DNA from: Duncaniella muris
GTDB lineage: Bacteria > Bacteroidota > Bacteroidia > Bacteroidales > Muribaculaceae
DNA: 64,000 bases
Reading direction: 5' to 3'
Assembly: GCF_003024805.1 (NCBI RefSeq)
Contig: NZ_PUEC01000004.1
Coordinates: 117,788 to 181,787, forward strand
The position numbers and the translations under genes are program-made. Under the pieces are notes generated by a model. That model was not told the DNA's origin and ran no database searches. It saw only the letters and a program-made list of their open reading frames with translations. Below are positions 9,210 through 17,325 of the stretch, one piece after another. Within the stretch, counting starts at the first letter, position 1; each line of letters opens with the position of its first letter.

Positions 9210-9899
9210 TTATAGGCTCTGATTGTTTTCCATTCGTGTCATAAGAGGGATCAATATATTATTCTCTATATGGGCATGAGAATTCAGATCTTCCTCACAG
9301 TTATATATATCCGCCAAGGCATCATACATTCTGAACGGCATGGAAGTAGAATAGTAGCGCAATATGATATTTTTTAGGTCGGCAAGCTTTTCTGCAACCT
9401 CATCGTCATGTGAACGGCGGAACACATCAATACTATAATCAGACTGACGACCTTCACACATATCCTTTACATACGGGAATACCACGGTCTCCTCATAACT
9501 GAAATGCTTTCTGACAAGATCTGTGTAGTCATCAAAAAACTTTACAATTATAGGATTTATATCACTATGTGTATCATCAAGAGCATTGCAGAGATTCGCA
9601 CGGATGTGAGGCAGTTTGTATGAAAGATAGTAGTCATGCGAATTGTGAAGAAAATAGACCACATCAACCGGAGAAATCCGGTGTAGCGCCTCGGCGTCAA
9701 TCTCTCCTGAAAGGAGAAAATTTATTATCAATAAAAACGAATCGGTGTTTATGCCTGATTCCTCACAGAGTTCCTCTATGGTTTTGTTGCCAAAACCAAG
9801 AGGAAGTGAGAAACGACTGAGGACAGTGAGGACATTATAGTCATAATCTATAAGATCTACAACACTATCTTTCGCTGCAAATTGTTTGCTGAGCATCAC
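9210..9899 (-). CDS. Hemerythrin-like di-iron protein (RIC/YtfE/ScdA-like)
   Basis: A 229-residue cytoplasmic protein. An N-terminal small helical region (IEELCEESGI) resembles the N-terminal domain of RIC-type iron-sulfur repair proteins. The C-terminal four-helix bundle carries the expected iron ligands: HNSHDYY (His85/88), KHFSYEETVVFP (His132, Glu136/137), RRSHDDE (His164) and NSHAHIENNILIP (His208/210, Glu212). RIC proteins release iron or NO-derived nitrogen for repair of damaged iron-sulfur clusters, so protection against nitrosative or oxidative stress is the best guess. It lies in an operon between DUF5606 (8 bp upstream) and a LuxR-type regulator (1 bp downstream), which suggests a sensor role as an alternative. 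Confidence 0.87.
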   Translation of the reverse strand: MMLSKQFAAKDSVVDLIDYDYNVLTVLSRFSLPLGFGNKTIEELCEESGINTDSFLLIINFLLSGEIDAEALHRISPVDVVYFLHNSHDYYLSYKLPHIRANLCNALDDTHSDINPIIVKFFDDYTDLVRKHFSYEETVVFPYVKDMCEGRQSDYSIDVFRRSHDDEVAEKLADLKNIILRYYSTSMPFRMYDALADIYNCEEDLNSHAHIENNILIPLMTRMENNQSL

Positions 9900-9907
9900 G
9901 CAGGTTT

Positions 9908-10333
9908 TTAAGCTTCAGGTTCTGCGTTTTCTTCCGAAGCTTCTTCCGGTTTGAACTCTGTAATACCGCCTGCAAGCAGCTGATTGTACCAAGTCAGAAG
10001 CTTGCGGATATCTGAAGTGTAAACCTTCTCACGGTCAAAATTCGGAAGAATGCCGGCGAAGTATTCACGCACGGCAGCATCGTTGCCGATAGACTTGATA
10101 TCAACCTGCTCGCCATTGCTTTTTACTTTAACAGATTCAAGAACTTCCCACAGAGGCACATCTCCTTCATCGGTGTAAATTGAGATATCGCCCAATGAAA
10201 TAACTTTATCACGGGCATATGCAGGAGTGCGCTTACCATCGGCAATAGACTCTACAATCAGCATGTTTTTACCGCGGTTTGACAAGCGGAACAATCCGGG
10301 ACGACCGGATATTGAAAGAATATTTTTAAGCAT
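9908..10333 (-). CDS. DUF5606-family protein
   Basis: A 141-residue cytoplasmic protein of a Bacteroidetes-specific family with no assigned function. The ATG at 10331-10333 gives MLKNILSISGRPGLFRLSNR, the usual family start; a longer in-frame start at 10381 would overlap the promoter and is rejected. The N-terminal ~50 residues form a strand-rich domain (NMLIVESIADGKRTPAYA, KVISLGDISIYT). The second half is helical and ends in an acidic, Glu-rich tail (EEASEENAEPEA). It is the first gene of a three-gene operon with the hemerythrin and LuxR-type genes and has a strong promoter. The link to iron or stress regulation is inferred from context only. Confidence 0.85.
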   Translation of the reverse strand: MLKNILSISGRPGLFRLSNRGKNMLIVESIADGKRTPAYARDKVISLGDISIYTDEGDVPLWEVLESVKVKSNGEQVDIKSIGNDAAVREYFAGILPNFDREKVYTSDIRKLLTWYNQLLAGGITEFKPEEASEENAEPEA

Positions 10334-10370
10334 GTTTCTTTTTTTAGTGATGAATTTAGTTAGTTGCAGA

Positions 10371-10401
10371 CAAAGGTACAAATTTTGATGGTTGTCTCAA
10401 A
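10371..10401 (-). promoter_or_regulatory. Promoter of the DUF5606-hemerythrin-LuxR operon
   Basis: On the minus strand a -33 TTTG (10398-10401) and a perfect -7 TACCTTTG (10371-10378) are spaced by 19 bp, ideal for Bacteroidetes. The -7 is 37 bp before the DUF5606 ATG. The conserved spacing makes this one of the clearest promoters in the window. Confidence 0.7.
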
Positions 10402-10470
10402 ATTTATCCGAAAAACCATAAAGCGTAAAACCGGCCGGAATCACATTCAGCCACAATGTATGACCAATTT

Positions 10471-11184
10471 TCACCCTTGCTTATCAGATGTAGTTCCTCC
10501 AGCATCTTGTTCAGATGTATAACTGTTAGTCAGAAACACAGTGAAAATCGGGAAAAATATAAGTCCTACTGCCGATAGCACGACTCCAAGAACCCTCCCG
10601 GTCACCGTCATCGCATGAATGGAGCATCCGGCCGTTGTCAGGCTCATGATTGACCATAAAAGCGATGACCAATAGTCTGTAACTCCCGGATTGACACCAT
10701 TCTCTGCGACAAAAAATGTGAGTGAGCAAAAGTAAACACCGACTATCAACACTATCAGATAAGTGGCAAGCATGTTCTTGACCCACTTTGACGAGGTGGT
10801 TGCGCCGGTAACTATTGTAAAGACGTAAGCCGCGCGGATCATCGGCACAAATTTCAGCAGATATTCGGCATGATTGTCAAGCGGGATATCAAAATAATGC
10901 AATATGTTCAGATAAGGCACCGAAACAAGCAGAAAGAACAGATGGTTTATCAGATATTTGCGTTTTTTAACCGAAAAAAGCATCTCTACAAACACATCGG
11001 CCATAAAGAACAGGCAACACCAAAACTGAACTTTCAGATAGGTAGTATCGGCAAGAAAGGAGACATTACGCAATGTATCCAGCGTAATGAGAACGATAAG
11101 CAACAAAGACAGTATCACCACATCGAGGTGCATCATTTTCATTATCCGGTCTCTGACTTTTAAATCCGCAGTTGAAACATTCAT
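10471..11184 (-). CDS. Potassium-channel-like (6-TM) membrane protein with a non-canonical selectivity filter
   Basis: A 237-residue inner-membrane protein with six hydrophobic segments, about 22-38, 50-70, 80-98, 110-126, 138-160 and 195-220, matching the voltage-gated ion-channel layout. The S4-like segment (LLKFVPMIRAAYVF) has only two basic residues, so voltage sensing is doubtful. The pore loop DYWSSLLWSIMSLTTAGCSI occupies the right place between the last two helices, but the filter reads TTAGCSI (183-189) rather than TVGYGD. Potassium selectivity therefore cannot be assumed. The gene is single on the minus strand, 91 bp downstream of the MATE gene. Ion and physiological role are unknown. 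Confidence 0.82.
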   Translation of the reverse strand: MNVSTADLKVRDRIMKMMHLDVVILSLLLIVLITLDTLRNVSFLADTTYLKVQFWCCLFFMADVFVEMLFSVKKRKYLINHLFFLLVSVPYLNILHYFDIPLDNHAEYLLKFVPMIRAAYVFTIVTGATTSSKWVKNMLATYLIVLIVGVYFCSLTFFVAENGVNPGVTDYWSSLLWSIMSLTTAGCSIHAMTVTGRVLGVVLSAVGLIFFPIFTVFLTNSYTSEQDAGGTTSDKQG

Positions 11185-11275
11185 ATGACAACAGACTCTA
11201 CATTATTATTTATACAACGGTGTAAAGTTTGTTTTTGTTGATTTGTCATATGCCTCGCCCCTACTACTCTGCCGG

Positions 11276-12661
11276 TCAGCAACCGGCATTCACCACTGCT
11301 GATTTTCGGAATTGCGCGAGTTGATAGTAGACCATCACGGCTGTCACCATAGTCGCAACGAGGTCTGACAGCGGGAATGCTGTCCAGACTCCATCGAGCC
11401 CCATGCGTGGCGGAAGAACAAGCAGAAGAGGTATCAGGAAGAGCACCTGCCTCGTCAGAGAAAGGAATATGGAAGATTTTGCTTTGCCTATAGACTGAAA
11501 AAGAGTAGTGGATACGACCTGAAATCCGACAACCGTAAACGCCAGCAATGAAATATGCAGGCAGCGTGCAGTCTCGCTGATCAAAGCCGGGTCATTTGAA
11601 AATGCCCGACCGATATATTCCGGAAACAACAATCCGATTGTCTGACCGGTAGTCACAATGACGGTTGACACTCCTACAGCAAGCCAGAATGTCCGGTGCA
11701 GGCGATCAAGCCGTCCGGCACCATAATTGTAGCCTATTATAGGTTGCATTCCCTGGCATATGCCGACAACAACCATTGTCATCATCGAAGTGTAAGAAGT
11801 GAATATACCTGCAGCAGCTACCGCCATATCCCCGCCATGAAAATAGAGACTTTTGTTTATAATTACATTTATAAAACAAGCTGCGGCATTGACTACTGAA
11901 GGCGCAGCTCCGATGGATAGCACCGGTAGTACTATTTTAGCCTTCAGCCTATACATTTCACGGCTTCCGGAAAAGTGCAATGTGCTTTTCCTTGAGAAAA
12001 AATGAGACAGGACAAAGAAGGCTGAGATCATCATGGAGATATCCGTTGCGATAGCAGCTCCTTTAATACCCAGTTTCAAATAGAATATGAAGATAGGAGC
12101 AAGTACCAGATTGCAACCTGCACCGATCAGCATTGTCAGCATTGCCTTGACCGGATAGCCTGATGCCCTCATGAAGTTATTGAATGTAAAAGCGAAGTTG
12201 GTCATGAACATTCCAGGCAGAATATACAGCATGAACTCACGGGCATAAGGCAGTGTAACTTCACTTGCTCCAAACGCAATGAGAATCTCGTCAATAAATA
12301 TGGCGAAACAACACAGATAGCAGCACACAATTGCCATCAGAAGTATGAGTGAACTGCACAAAGTGCGTCTTGCATCATCATAATTTTTAGCACCAAGCAA
12401 TATTGACAGTCGCGCCGATCCTCCGGCGCCGATCAAGACCCCCAAGGCGGCCGACAGATTCATAACCGGGAATGTTATGGCCAGTCCCGCGATAGCTTCC
12501 GGCCCTACACCCTGACCTATGAATATGCGGTCAATTATGTTATAAAGAGACATAACCAACATGCCAACCACAGCAGGGAGGCTATACCGCCACAGCAGTC
12601 TTCCTGCCGGCGACTCGCTGAGCTCTCTTAATTTTGAGGCATCGTTACCAGACATTTTCAT
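11276..12661 (-). CDS. MATE-family multidrug exporter
   Basis: A 461-residue inner-membrane protein with about twelve transmembrane helices, the size of MATE/NorM-MepA exporters. Typical motifs are SLYNIIDRIFIGQGVGPEAI near the N-terminus, ALGVLIGAGGSARLSILLG in the first half, and CQGMQPIIGYNYGAGR in the second half. These transporters expel cationic drugs or metabolites using a proton or sodium gradient. The MepA-like subgroup is suggested by the IDRIFIGQ motif. It has its own promoter (12675-12707) and is followed by the channel gene. Substrate is unknown. Confidence 0.93.
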   Translation of the reverse strand: MKMSGNDASKLRELSESPAGRLLWRYSLPAVVGMLVMSLYNIIDRIFIGQGVGPEAIAGLAITFPVMNLSAALGVLIGAGGSARLSILLGAKNYDDARRTLCSSLILLMAIVCCYLCCFAIFIDEILIAFGASEVTLPYAREFMLYILPGMFMTNFAFTFNNFMRASGYPVKAMLTMLIGAGCNLVLAPIFIFYLKLGIKGAAIATDISMMISAFFVLSHFFSRKSTLHFSGSREMYRLKAKIVLPVLSIGAAPSVVNAAACFINVIINKSLYFHGGDMAVAAAGIFTSYTSMMTMVVVGICQGMQPIIGYNYGAGRLDRLHRTFWLAVGVSTVIVTTGQTIGLLFPEYIGRAFSNDPALISETARCLHISLLAFTVVGFQVVSTTLFQSIGKAKSSIFLSLTRQVLFLIPLLLVLPPRMGLDGVWTAFPLSDLVATMVTAVMVYYQLAQFRKSAVVNAGC

Positions 12662-12674
12662 AGTGTTTCTATTA

Positions 12675-12707
12675 CAAAATTACAAAAAGTTCATCTGGCA
12701 ATTCAAA
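12675..12707 (-). promoter_or_regulatory. Promoter of the MATE exporter gene
   Basis: On the minus strand a -33 TTTG (12704-12707) and a perfect -7 TAATTTTG (12675-12682) are separated by 21 bp. The -7 lies only 13 bp before the ATG, so the leader would be very short (about 7 nt). Confidence 0.55.
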
Positions 12708-12745
12708 AATTAGTATTTTTTAGCGTTTAATTGAGATATAAATAC

Positions 12746-12753
12746 TAATTTTG
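12746..12753 (+). promoter_or_regulatory. Probable -7 element of the secreted YD-repeat-like gene
   Basis: TAATTTTG matches TAnnTTTG and lies 38 bp before the ATG at 12792. No good -33 TTTG is present at the right distance (only TTTA), so the promoter may be weak. Confidence 0.45.
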
Positions 12754-12791
12754 TTTTCTAAGAAAATAAGAATGGTCATCAAAACTCCATA

Positions 12792-13334
12792 ATGAAGTCT
12801 GTTAGTTTCGTATTGTTTTTTTTTATGAGCCTTATCTGCAAGGCCAACGATCTCCCTATGTTTTGCCTGGCCGGACCGATTGATTCGCTATGCGTCGTCA
12901 TGGATGATGCCGGTCTTGAATGGCAAAACGAGTACACCTTTGACTCTGATGGTTCTCTTATCGAAATTGATGGTGACGAAGTAGACTGCGAACGCGATTC
13001 AGCCGGACGAATATCATCAATCACCCTCATTGAGGCTACTGAAGATGACGAAGACACATACACCACAATAAAAATGAGGCTGTTTTATGATAAATCCGGT
13101 CGGGTTGTCAGAGTCGAGGCCGTTTCAGGTGACGAGCAATGGGTCCAGACTTATGCCTACGATTCAAGCGGGCATCTGACGGAACAATGCTATAATATGA
13201 ACGGTGTCGAAGAGGTCAGAACATACACGTATCTGAAGCATGACAGATTCGGCAACTGGACAGAACGCCTTGAGAAACTAAAGTCTATGGATCAGACCAT
13301 CCGGCAATGCCGCAATATAATCTATTTGGAATAA
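12792..13334 (+). CDS. Secreted protein with RHS/YD-repeat-like strands, function unknown
   Basis: A 180-residue exported protein with a signal peptide at residues 1-18 (MKSVSFVLFFFMSLICKA). The mature part consists of repeated short strands of the type YTFDSDGSLIEI, CERDSAGRISSI, LFYDKSGRVVRV and YAYDSSGHLTEQ, spaced by about 20-30 residues. This is the pattern of YD/RHS repeats, which fold as a beta sheet or shell. The protein is too short to form a toxin shell and has no toxin domain. It is acidic. It stops 39 bp before nfnA, and may be read through into nfnAB. No specific function can be assigned. Confidence 0.75.
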   Translation: MKSVSFVLFFFMSLICKANDLPMFCLAGPIDSLCVVMDDAGLEWQNEYTFDSDGSLIEIDGDEVDCERDSAGRISSITLIEATEDDEDTYTTIKMRLFYDKSGRVVRVEAVSGDEQWVQTYAYDSSGHLTEQCYNMNGVEEVRTYTYLKHDRFGNWTERLEKLKSMDQTIRQCRNIIYLE

Positions 13335-13373
13335 CCTTAAATCAATAAACCAATCACTCCAACAATATTCTCT

Positions 13374-14162
13374 ATGTCAACGTACAAAATTATTGAGAAA
13401 GAGCATTTTTCCGAAAATGTAGTCAAACTTGAAGTGGAGGCACCTCTGATAGCCCGTTCCCGCCGTCCGGGACACTTCGTAATTGTTCGCACCGGAAATG
13501 GGGGCGAGCGCATTCCTCTTACAATTGCTGATGCTGATCTCAAGAAAGGCTCAATCACATTGGTTGTGCAGGCTGTCGGAGAAAGCACACGCAAGATCTG
13601 TGCTCTTGAACCCGGAGAGTGCCTGACAGACATTGTCGGGCCACTTGGACAAGCCACACATATAGAGAAGGTCGGAACCGTGGTTTGCTGCGGAGGCGGA
13701 GTGGGCGTTGCGCCGCTGCTCCCAATTGTAAAAGCGATGAAAGAAGCCGGCAATCGTGTGGTGTCAATTCTGGCGGCAAGGACTTCTGAACTGATAATAC
13801 TCGAAAAGGAAGTTGCTGAGTATAGCGATGAAGTTATCATAATGACAGATGACGGATCAAAAGGACAGAAAGGCCTTGTAACCGCCGGCCTTGAAGACGT
13901 GATCGCACGAGAAAAAGTTGATCAGGTCGTAGCAATAGGCCCTGCCGTGATGATGAAATTCGTTGCCCTGACTACCCGCAAATACGAAATTCCGACTATG
14001 GTCTCACTCAACACCATCATGGTTGACGGCACAGGTATGTGTGGCGCCTGCCGAGTGACTGTTGACGGCAAGACCAAATTTGTCTGCATTGACGGCCCTG
14101 AATTCGATGCGCACAAAGTCGATTTCGATGAAATGATAATGCGTCTGAGAGCCTATAACTGA
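13374..14162 (+). CDS. nfnA: NfnA: NADH-dependent reduced ferredoxin:NADP+ oxidoreductase, small (FAD/2Fe-2S) subunit
   Basis: A 262-residue flavoprotein of the ferredoxin-NADP reductase / dihydroorotate dehydrogenase electron-transfer-subunit family. RPGHFVIVRTGNGGERIPLT (31-50) is the FAD-binding segment, CCGGGVGVAPLLP (105-117) the NADH-binding loop, and DGTGMCGACRV with a later Cys (Asp218, Cys223, Cys226, Cys238) fits the 2Fe-2S site. The Asp plus three Cys arrangement agrees with the unusual cluster described for NfnA. With NfnB it would couple exergonic and endergonic electron transfer between NADH, ferredoxin and NADP+. The following gene is NfnB after 75 bp, which strongly supports the assignment over a lone sulfide dehydrogenase subunit. 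Confidence 0.9.
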   Translation: MSTYKIIEKEHFSENVVKLEVEAPLIARSRRPGHFVIVRTGNGGERIPLTIADADLKKGSITLVVQAVGESTRKICALEPGECLTDIVGPLGQATHIEKVGTVVCCGGGVGVAPLLPIVKAMKEAGNRVVSILAARTSELIILEKEVAEYSDEVIIMTDDGSKGQKGLVTAGLEDVIAREKVDQVVAIGPAVMMKFVALTTRKYEIPTMVSLNTIMVDGTGMCGACRVTVDGKTKFVCIDGPEFDAHKVDFDEMIMRLRAYN

Positions 14163-14237
14163 TTTTTTCAGAGCAACTCATCTGTGCAACAACCATAATC
14201 CAGCCTCTTATATTAACCTCAATATCCTTATTCAGAA

Positions 14238-15713
14238 ATGGATCAGAATACAAGCCGCGATGCAAAGTGGCGTGAAGAACAGCGCAATTCATTAAGCGCA
14301 AAACAGCGTTCATCAATACCTCGCACCATAATGCCTCAGCTGAACGCAGCCTATCGTATCACGTGCAACCATGAAGTAAACCAAGGTCTTTCAGCCGAGC
14401 AGGCAATTATCGAGGCCACAAGATGCCTTGACTGCCCCGATCCGCAGTGCATCCACGGATGTCCGGTGTCTATCAACATCCCGTCGTTTATAAAGAATAT
14501 CGAACGCGGAGAGTTTCTTGCTGCCGCAGCGGTTCTGAAACAGACCAGTGCACTGCCTGCGGTCTGCGGGCGTGTCTGCCCGCAGGAAAAGCAGTGTGAA
14601 TCACGCTGCATATATAATAAGATGAAAAAGGCGCCCGTGGCAATCGGTTATCTTGAACGATTTGCCGCTGATTTCGAACGCATGAACAATCAGGCAAACG
14701 GCATCAAGCCGAATGGTGATTCATCAGTCGCAAGAAACGGCCGGAAAATAGCCGTGGTCGGTTCCGGACCTGCCGGACTGTCATTTGCCGGAGACATGAT
14801 CAAAAAAGGCTATGAAGTCATAGTTTATGAAGCACTCCATGAAATTGGCGGAGTTCTGAAATATGGCATTCCTGAATTCCGTCTGCCGAATTCAGTTGTT
14901 GAAGCCGAGATCGATGCTCTCCGCGCTGAAGGAGTGGATTTTGTCAAAGACTGTGTGATCGGGAAGACAATCTCTTACGACCAACTCCACGAGTTAGGGT
15001 TCGATGGGATTTTTGTGGCATCAGGAGCCGGGCTCCCCCGATTTATGGGTATTCCAGGAGAGAACCTTATCGGCATCATGTCATCAAACGAATATCTTAC
15101 ACGTATCAACCTCATGGGTGCCGGGCGTCCCGGAGAAGACACTCCGGTGCTGAAAGGCAATCGGGTAGCCGTGGTAGGCGGCGGAAACACAGCAATGGAT
15201 TCTGTGCGCACAGCTCTCCGCCAAGGGTCTGAGAAAGCAATGATTGTCTATCGCCGAAGCCTTGAAGAAATGCCGGCCCGCGTTGAAGAAGTACACCATG
15301 CTCAGGAAGAGGGCGTAGAATTCATTACCCTCTGCAACCCGGTGGAATATCTCTCAGATGACAAAGGCCGCGTCCGGGCCATGAGAGTGCAGCGCATGGA
15401 GCTTGGCGAACCTGACGCATCAGGCCGGCGGTCACCGGTGCCGATAGAAGGAGCCATTGACGAAATCGAAGTGGACCTCGTGATTGTCAGCGTAGGAGTC
15501 TCCCCCAACCCGCTTATTCCCCATGCGATTCCTGAACTTGAGATTTCCCGTCGAGGCACAATTGTGGTCAATGAAGAGACTATGCAGTCATCATTGAACG
15601 ACATCTATGCCGGAGGAGATATAGTACGCGGTGGTGCGACAGTCATCCTCGCGATGGGCGATGGACGACGGGCTGCAGCTGCTATGGACAAGGCCCTGTC
15701 CGGACAAGACTGA
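14238..15713 (+). CDS. nfnB: NfnB: NADPH-dependent ferredoxin oxidoreductase large subunit (GltD-like, 4Fe-4S/FAD)
   Basis: A 491-residue protein of the glutamate synthase small-subunit family. Cysteine clusters CLDCPDPQCIHGCPV and CGRVCPQEKQCESRC in the N-terminal 150 residues bind two 4Fe-4S clusters. The FAD motif is VVGSGPAGLSFAG, the NADP(H) motif is VAVVGGGNTAMDSVRTALRQ, and the C-terminal YAGGDIVRGGATVILAMGDG closes the FAD site. The same fold serves in glutamate synthase, but no gltB large subunit is next to it and NfnA is immediately upstream. Bifurcating transhydrogenase is therefore the preferred reading. It is cytoplasmic and would balance NADPH and ferredoxin in a fermenting anaerobe. 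Confidence 0.92.
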   Translation: MDQNTSRDAKWREEQRNSLSAKQRSSIPRTIMPQLNAAYRITCNHEVNQGLSAEQAIIEATRCLDCPDPQCIHGCPVSINIPSFIKNIERGEFLAAAAVLKQTSALPAVCGRVCPQEKQCESRCIYNKMKKAPVAIGYLERFAADFERMNNQANGIKPNGDSSVARNGRKIAVVGSGPAGLSFAGDMIKKGYEVIVYEALHEIGGVLKYGIPEFRLPNSVVEAEIDALRAEGVDFVKDCVIGKTISYDQLHELGFDGIFVASGAGLPRFMGIPGENLIGIMSSNEYLTRINLMGAGRPGEDTPVLKGNRVAVVGGGNTAMDSVRTALRQGSEKAMIVYRRSLEEMPARVEEVHHAQEEGVEFITLCNPVEYLSDDKGRVRAMRVQRMELGEPDASGRRSPVPIEGAIDEIEVDLVIVSVGVSPNPLIPHAIPELEISRRGTIVVNEETMQSSLNDIYAGGDIVRGGATVILAMGDGRRAAAAMDKALSGQD

Positions 15714-15722
15714 CGACAGAGG

Positions 15723-15754
15723 TTTGCGTATCTGCCCGAATTTTACTAAATTTG
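15723..15754 (+). promoter_or_regulatory. Promoter of the TPR/PD40 gene
   Basis: A -33 TTTG (15723-15726) and a perfect -7 TAAATTTG (15747-15754) are spaced by exactly 20 bp. The -7 element ends 32 bp before the ATG at 15787. It begins right after the nfnB stop, so the following genes do not depend on nfnAB transcription. Confidence 0.7.
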
Positions 15755-15786
15755 GGCATCCAAACCGAATTTCATATACTGACCAT

Positions 15787-17223
15787 ATGACTAAACTATT
15801 AAAAAATATAGTTATCCTTTCAGCCTTACTCGGAGCGGCAACCCCGCTCCGAGGGGCTGACAATACTGAAATTTCGGCGGCTATCAGTGCAGCCAAGGAC
15901 GCACCAAGAAATCAGGCAGCAAATCTGAAAGCAGCAGATCTGCTGAAAGATGCCGGCCGTTTTCAGGAAGCTATTCCATTCTATCTAAAAGGTGGCAACT
16001 CCGGTAATCTTGGCATTGCAGAGAGTTACTTCTACCTATATGATTTTGACAAAGCCGATGAATATCTTGACAAATATCTGGCCAAACGGACAAAAAACGA
16101 AGCCGCCAAAGATATGGGATTTTCTTACGGCAACGGAGATGAAACTCTTGACTGGACTGACTATCTGCGTTCAAGGATAGATCTCGGACGCAGTATGCTT
16201 GACCGTGTGGAAAAAATCCAGATTGTAGACAGTATAAACGTTCCGGCTGATCAATTTTTCAAATTTATCAAACTTGCCAAGAGCGCCGGCCGACTGGCTG
16301 ATGAATTTGAAATCGAGAGTATTGTCCCGAAAGAGTATCTTGATTCTGAATCAATCTCAGGCTTATGGGCTCCTGCATATATTTCGGAATCCGGAGAGGA
16401 TATGATCTGGTATGGATCAGCAAATGACGGCGAATCGAAAATGTTTGAATCTTACCGCCTGGCCGACGGAAGCTGGGATAACCCGGCGGCTTTGTTTGAT
16501 TATAAATCCATTTTCGGCAATTCAAACGGCAGCTGGGTCGGTTACCCCTTCCTGATGGCCGATGGGATAACTCTCTATTTCGCCGCTGATGGAGAGAATT
16601 CATTGGGAGATCTGGACATATTCATTTCACGCCGTGATGAAGACGGGTTCCTGCAGCCATCTAATATCGGTATGCCGTACAACTCGCCTTACAATGACTA
16701 TATGTATGCCATAGACGAGCAGACCGGTGCCGGATGGTGGGCCACAGACCGAAACGGGCTGAAAGATTCAGTTACAATCTACACCTTCATTCCTCAGGAT
16801 CTACGAATCAATTATCCGGTAGACACCCCAAATCTGGCCGATTACGCAAAAGTCACATCAATCGGCATGACTCAGAATCCGGATAGAGATTATTCTAAAT
16901 TCAGAGACAAAATCGCATCACTGGAATCATCAAAAACATCAGGCAGCAACCGCAGATTTGAATTTGCATTACCAAACGGCAAAATCATAACTTCAGTGTC
17001 TGACCTCGCCTCCGGCATGGCACGCGAAGCGATGAGACAGTATCTGGACGAGCAGAAAGCCTACGATGATGCCGTGGCCCATCTCGCCGAACTCAGAAAG
17101 GCATATGCTGCGGGCGACAGAAGCGTCGAGCATGAAATTCTGACTCTTGAAAATGGGCTTGATCACCGCCGTGCAGAGCTGAAAAGAATAAAAAACAGCA
17201 TTATCACGGCTGTGATGGACTAA
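15787..17223 (+). CDS. Secreted TPR and PD40 (WD40-like beta-propeller) protein
   Basis: A 478-residue exported protein. The ATG at 15787 is chosen because it starts a signal peptide (MTKLLKNIVILSALLGAATP) and lies downstream of a good promoter; a longer in-frame start inside nfnB is rejected. Residues ~35-110 form TPR-like helical pairs (LKAADLLKDAGRFQEAIPFY). Residues ~190-330 contain propeller-type strands such as LYFAADGENSLGDLDIFISR, the PD40 signature of OmpA/PorE-like Bacteroidetes proteins. The C-terminal ~70 residues are a charged coiled coil. There is no OmpA domain. A 10-bp GC-rich hairpin lies in the signal-peptide codons (15829-15853). A role in the periplasm is likely but unproven. 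Confidence 0.85.
   Translation: MTKLLKNIVILSALLGAATPLRGADNTEISAAISAAKDAPRNQAANLKAADLLKDAGRFQEAIPFYLKGGNSGNLGIAESYFYLYDFDKADEYLDKYLAKRTKNEAAKDMGFSYGNGDETLDWTDYLRSRIDLGRSMLDRVEKIQIVDSINVPADQFFKFIKLAKSAGRLADEFEIESIVPKEYLDSESISGLWAPAYISESGEDMIWYGSANDGESKMFESYRLADGSWDNPAALFDYKSIFGNSNGSWVGYPFLMADGITLYFAADGENSLGDLDIFISRRDEDGFLQPSNIGMPYNSPYNDYMYAIDEQTGAGWWATDRNGLKDSVTIYTFIPQDLRINYPVDTPNLADYAKVTSIGMTQNPDRDYSKFRDKIASLESSKTSGSNRRFEFALPNGKIITSVSDLASGMAREAMRQYLDEQKAYDDAVAHLAELRKAYAAGDRSVEHEILTLENGLDHRRAELKRIKNSIITAVMD
15829..15853 (+). repeat. Strong hairpin inside the signal-peptide coding region
   Basis: Perfect arms CTCGGAGCGG (15829-15838) and CCGCTCCGAG (15844-15853) with a 5-nt loop. It lies 42 nt into the PD40 gene, where coding regions normally avoid strong structure, so it could slow early translation or serve as an attenuator. 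Confidence 0.55.
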
Positions 17224-17325
17224 GACTTGTCTAAGCAACAGACATTCCCAAATGATTGTGTCAGCACAAGCCAAAGAATCCGCTACTGAAACAAATTACT
17301 CTCTAACCAATCAAACCGACCGCTT

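Noticed and set aside
15697..15706. Palindrome TGTCCGGACA at the end of nfnB
   Set aside because: It is inside the coding sequence and short; no repeat of it was seen in other regulatory regions.
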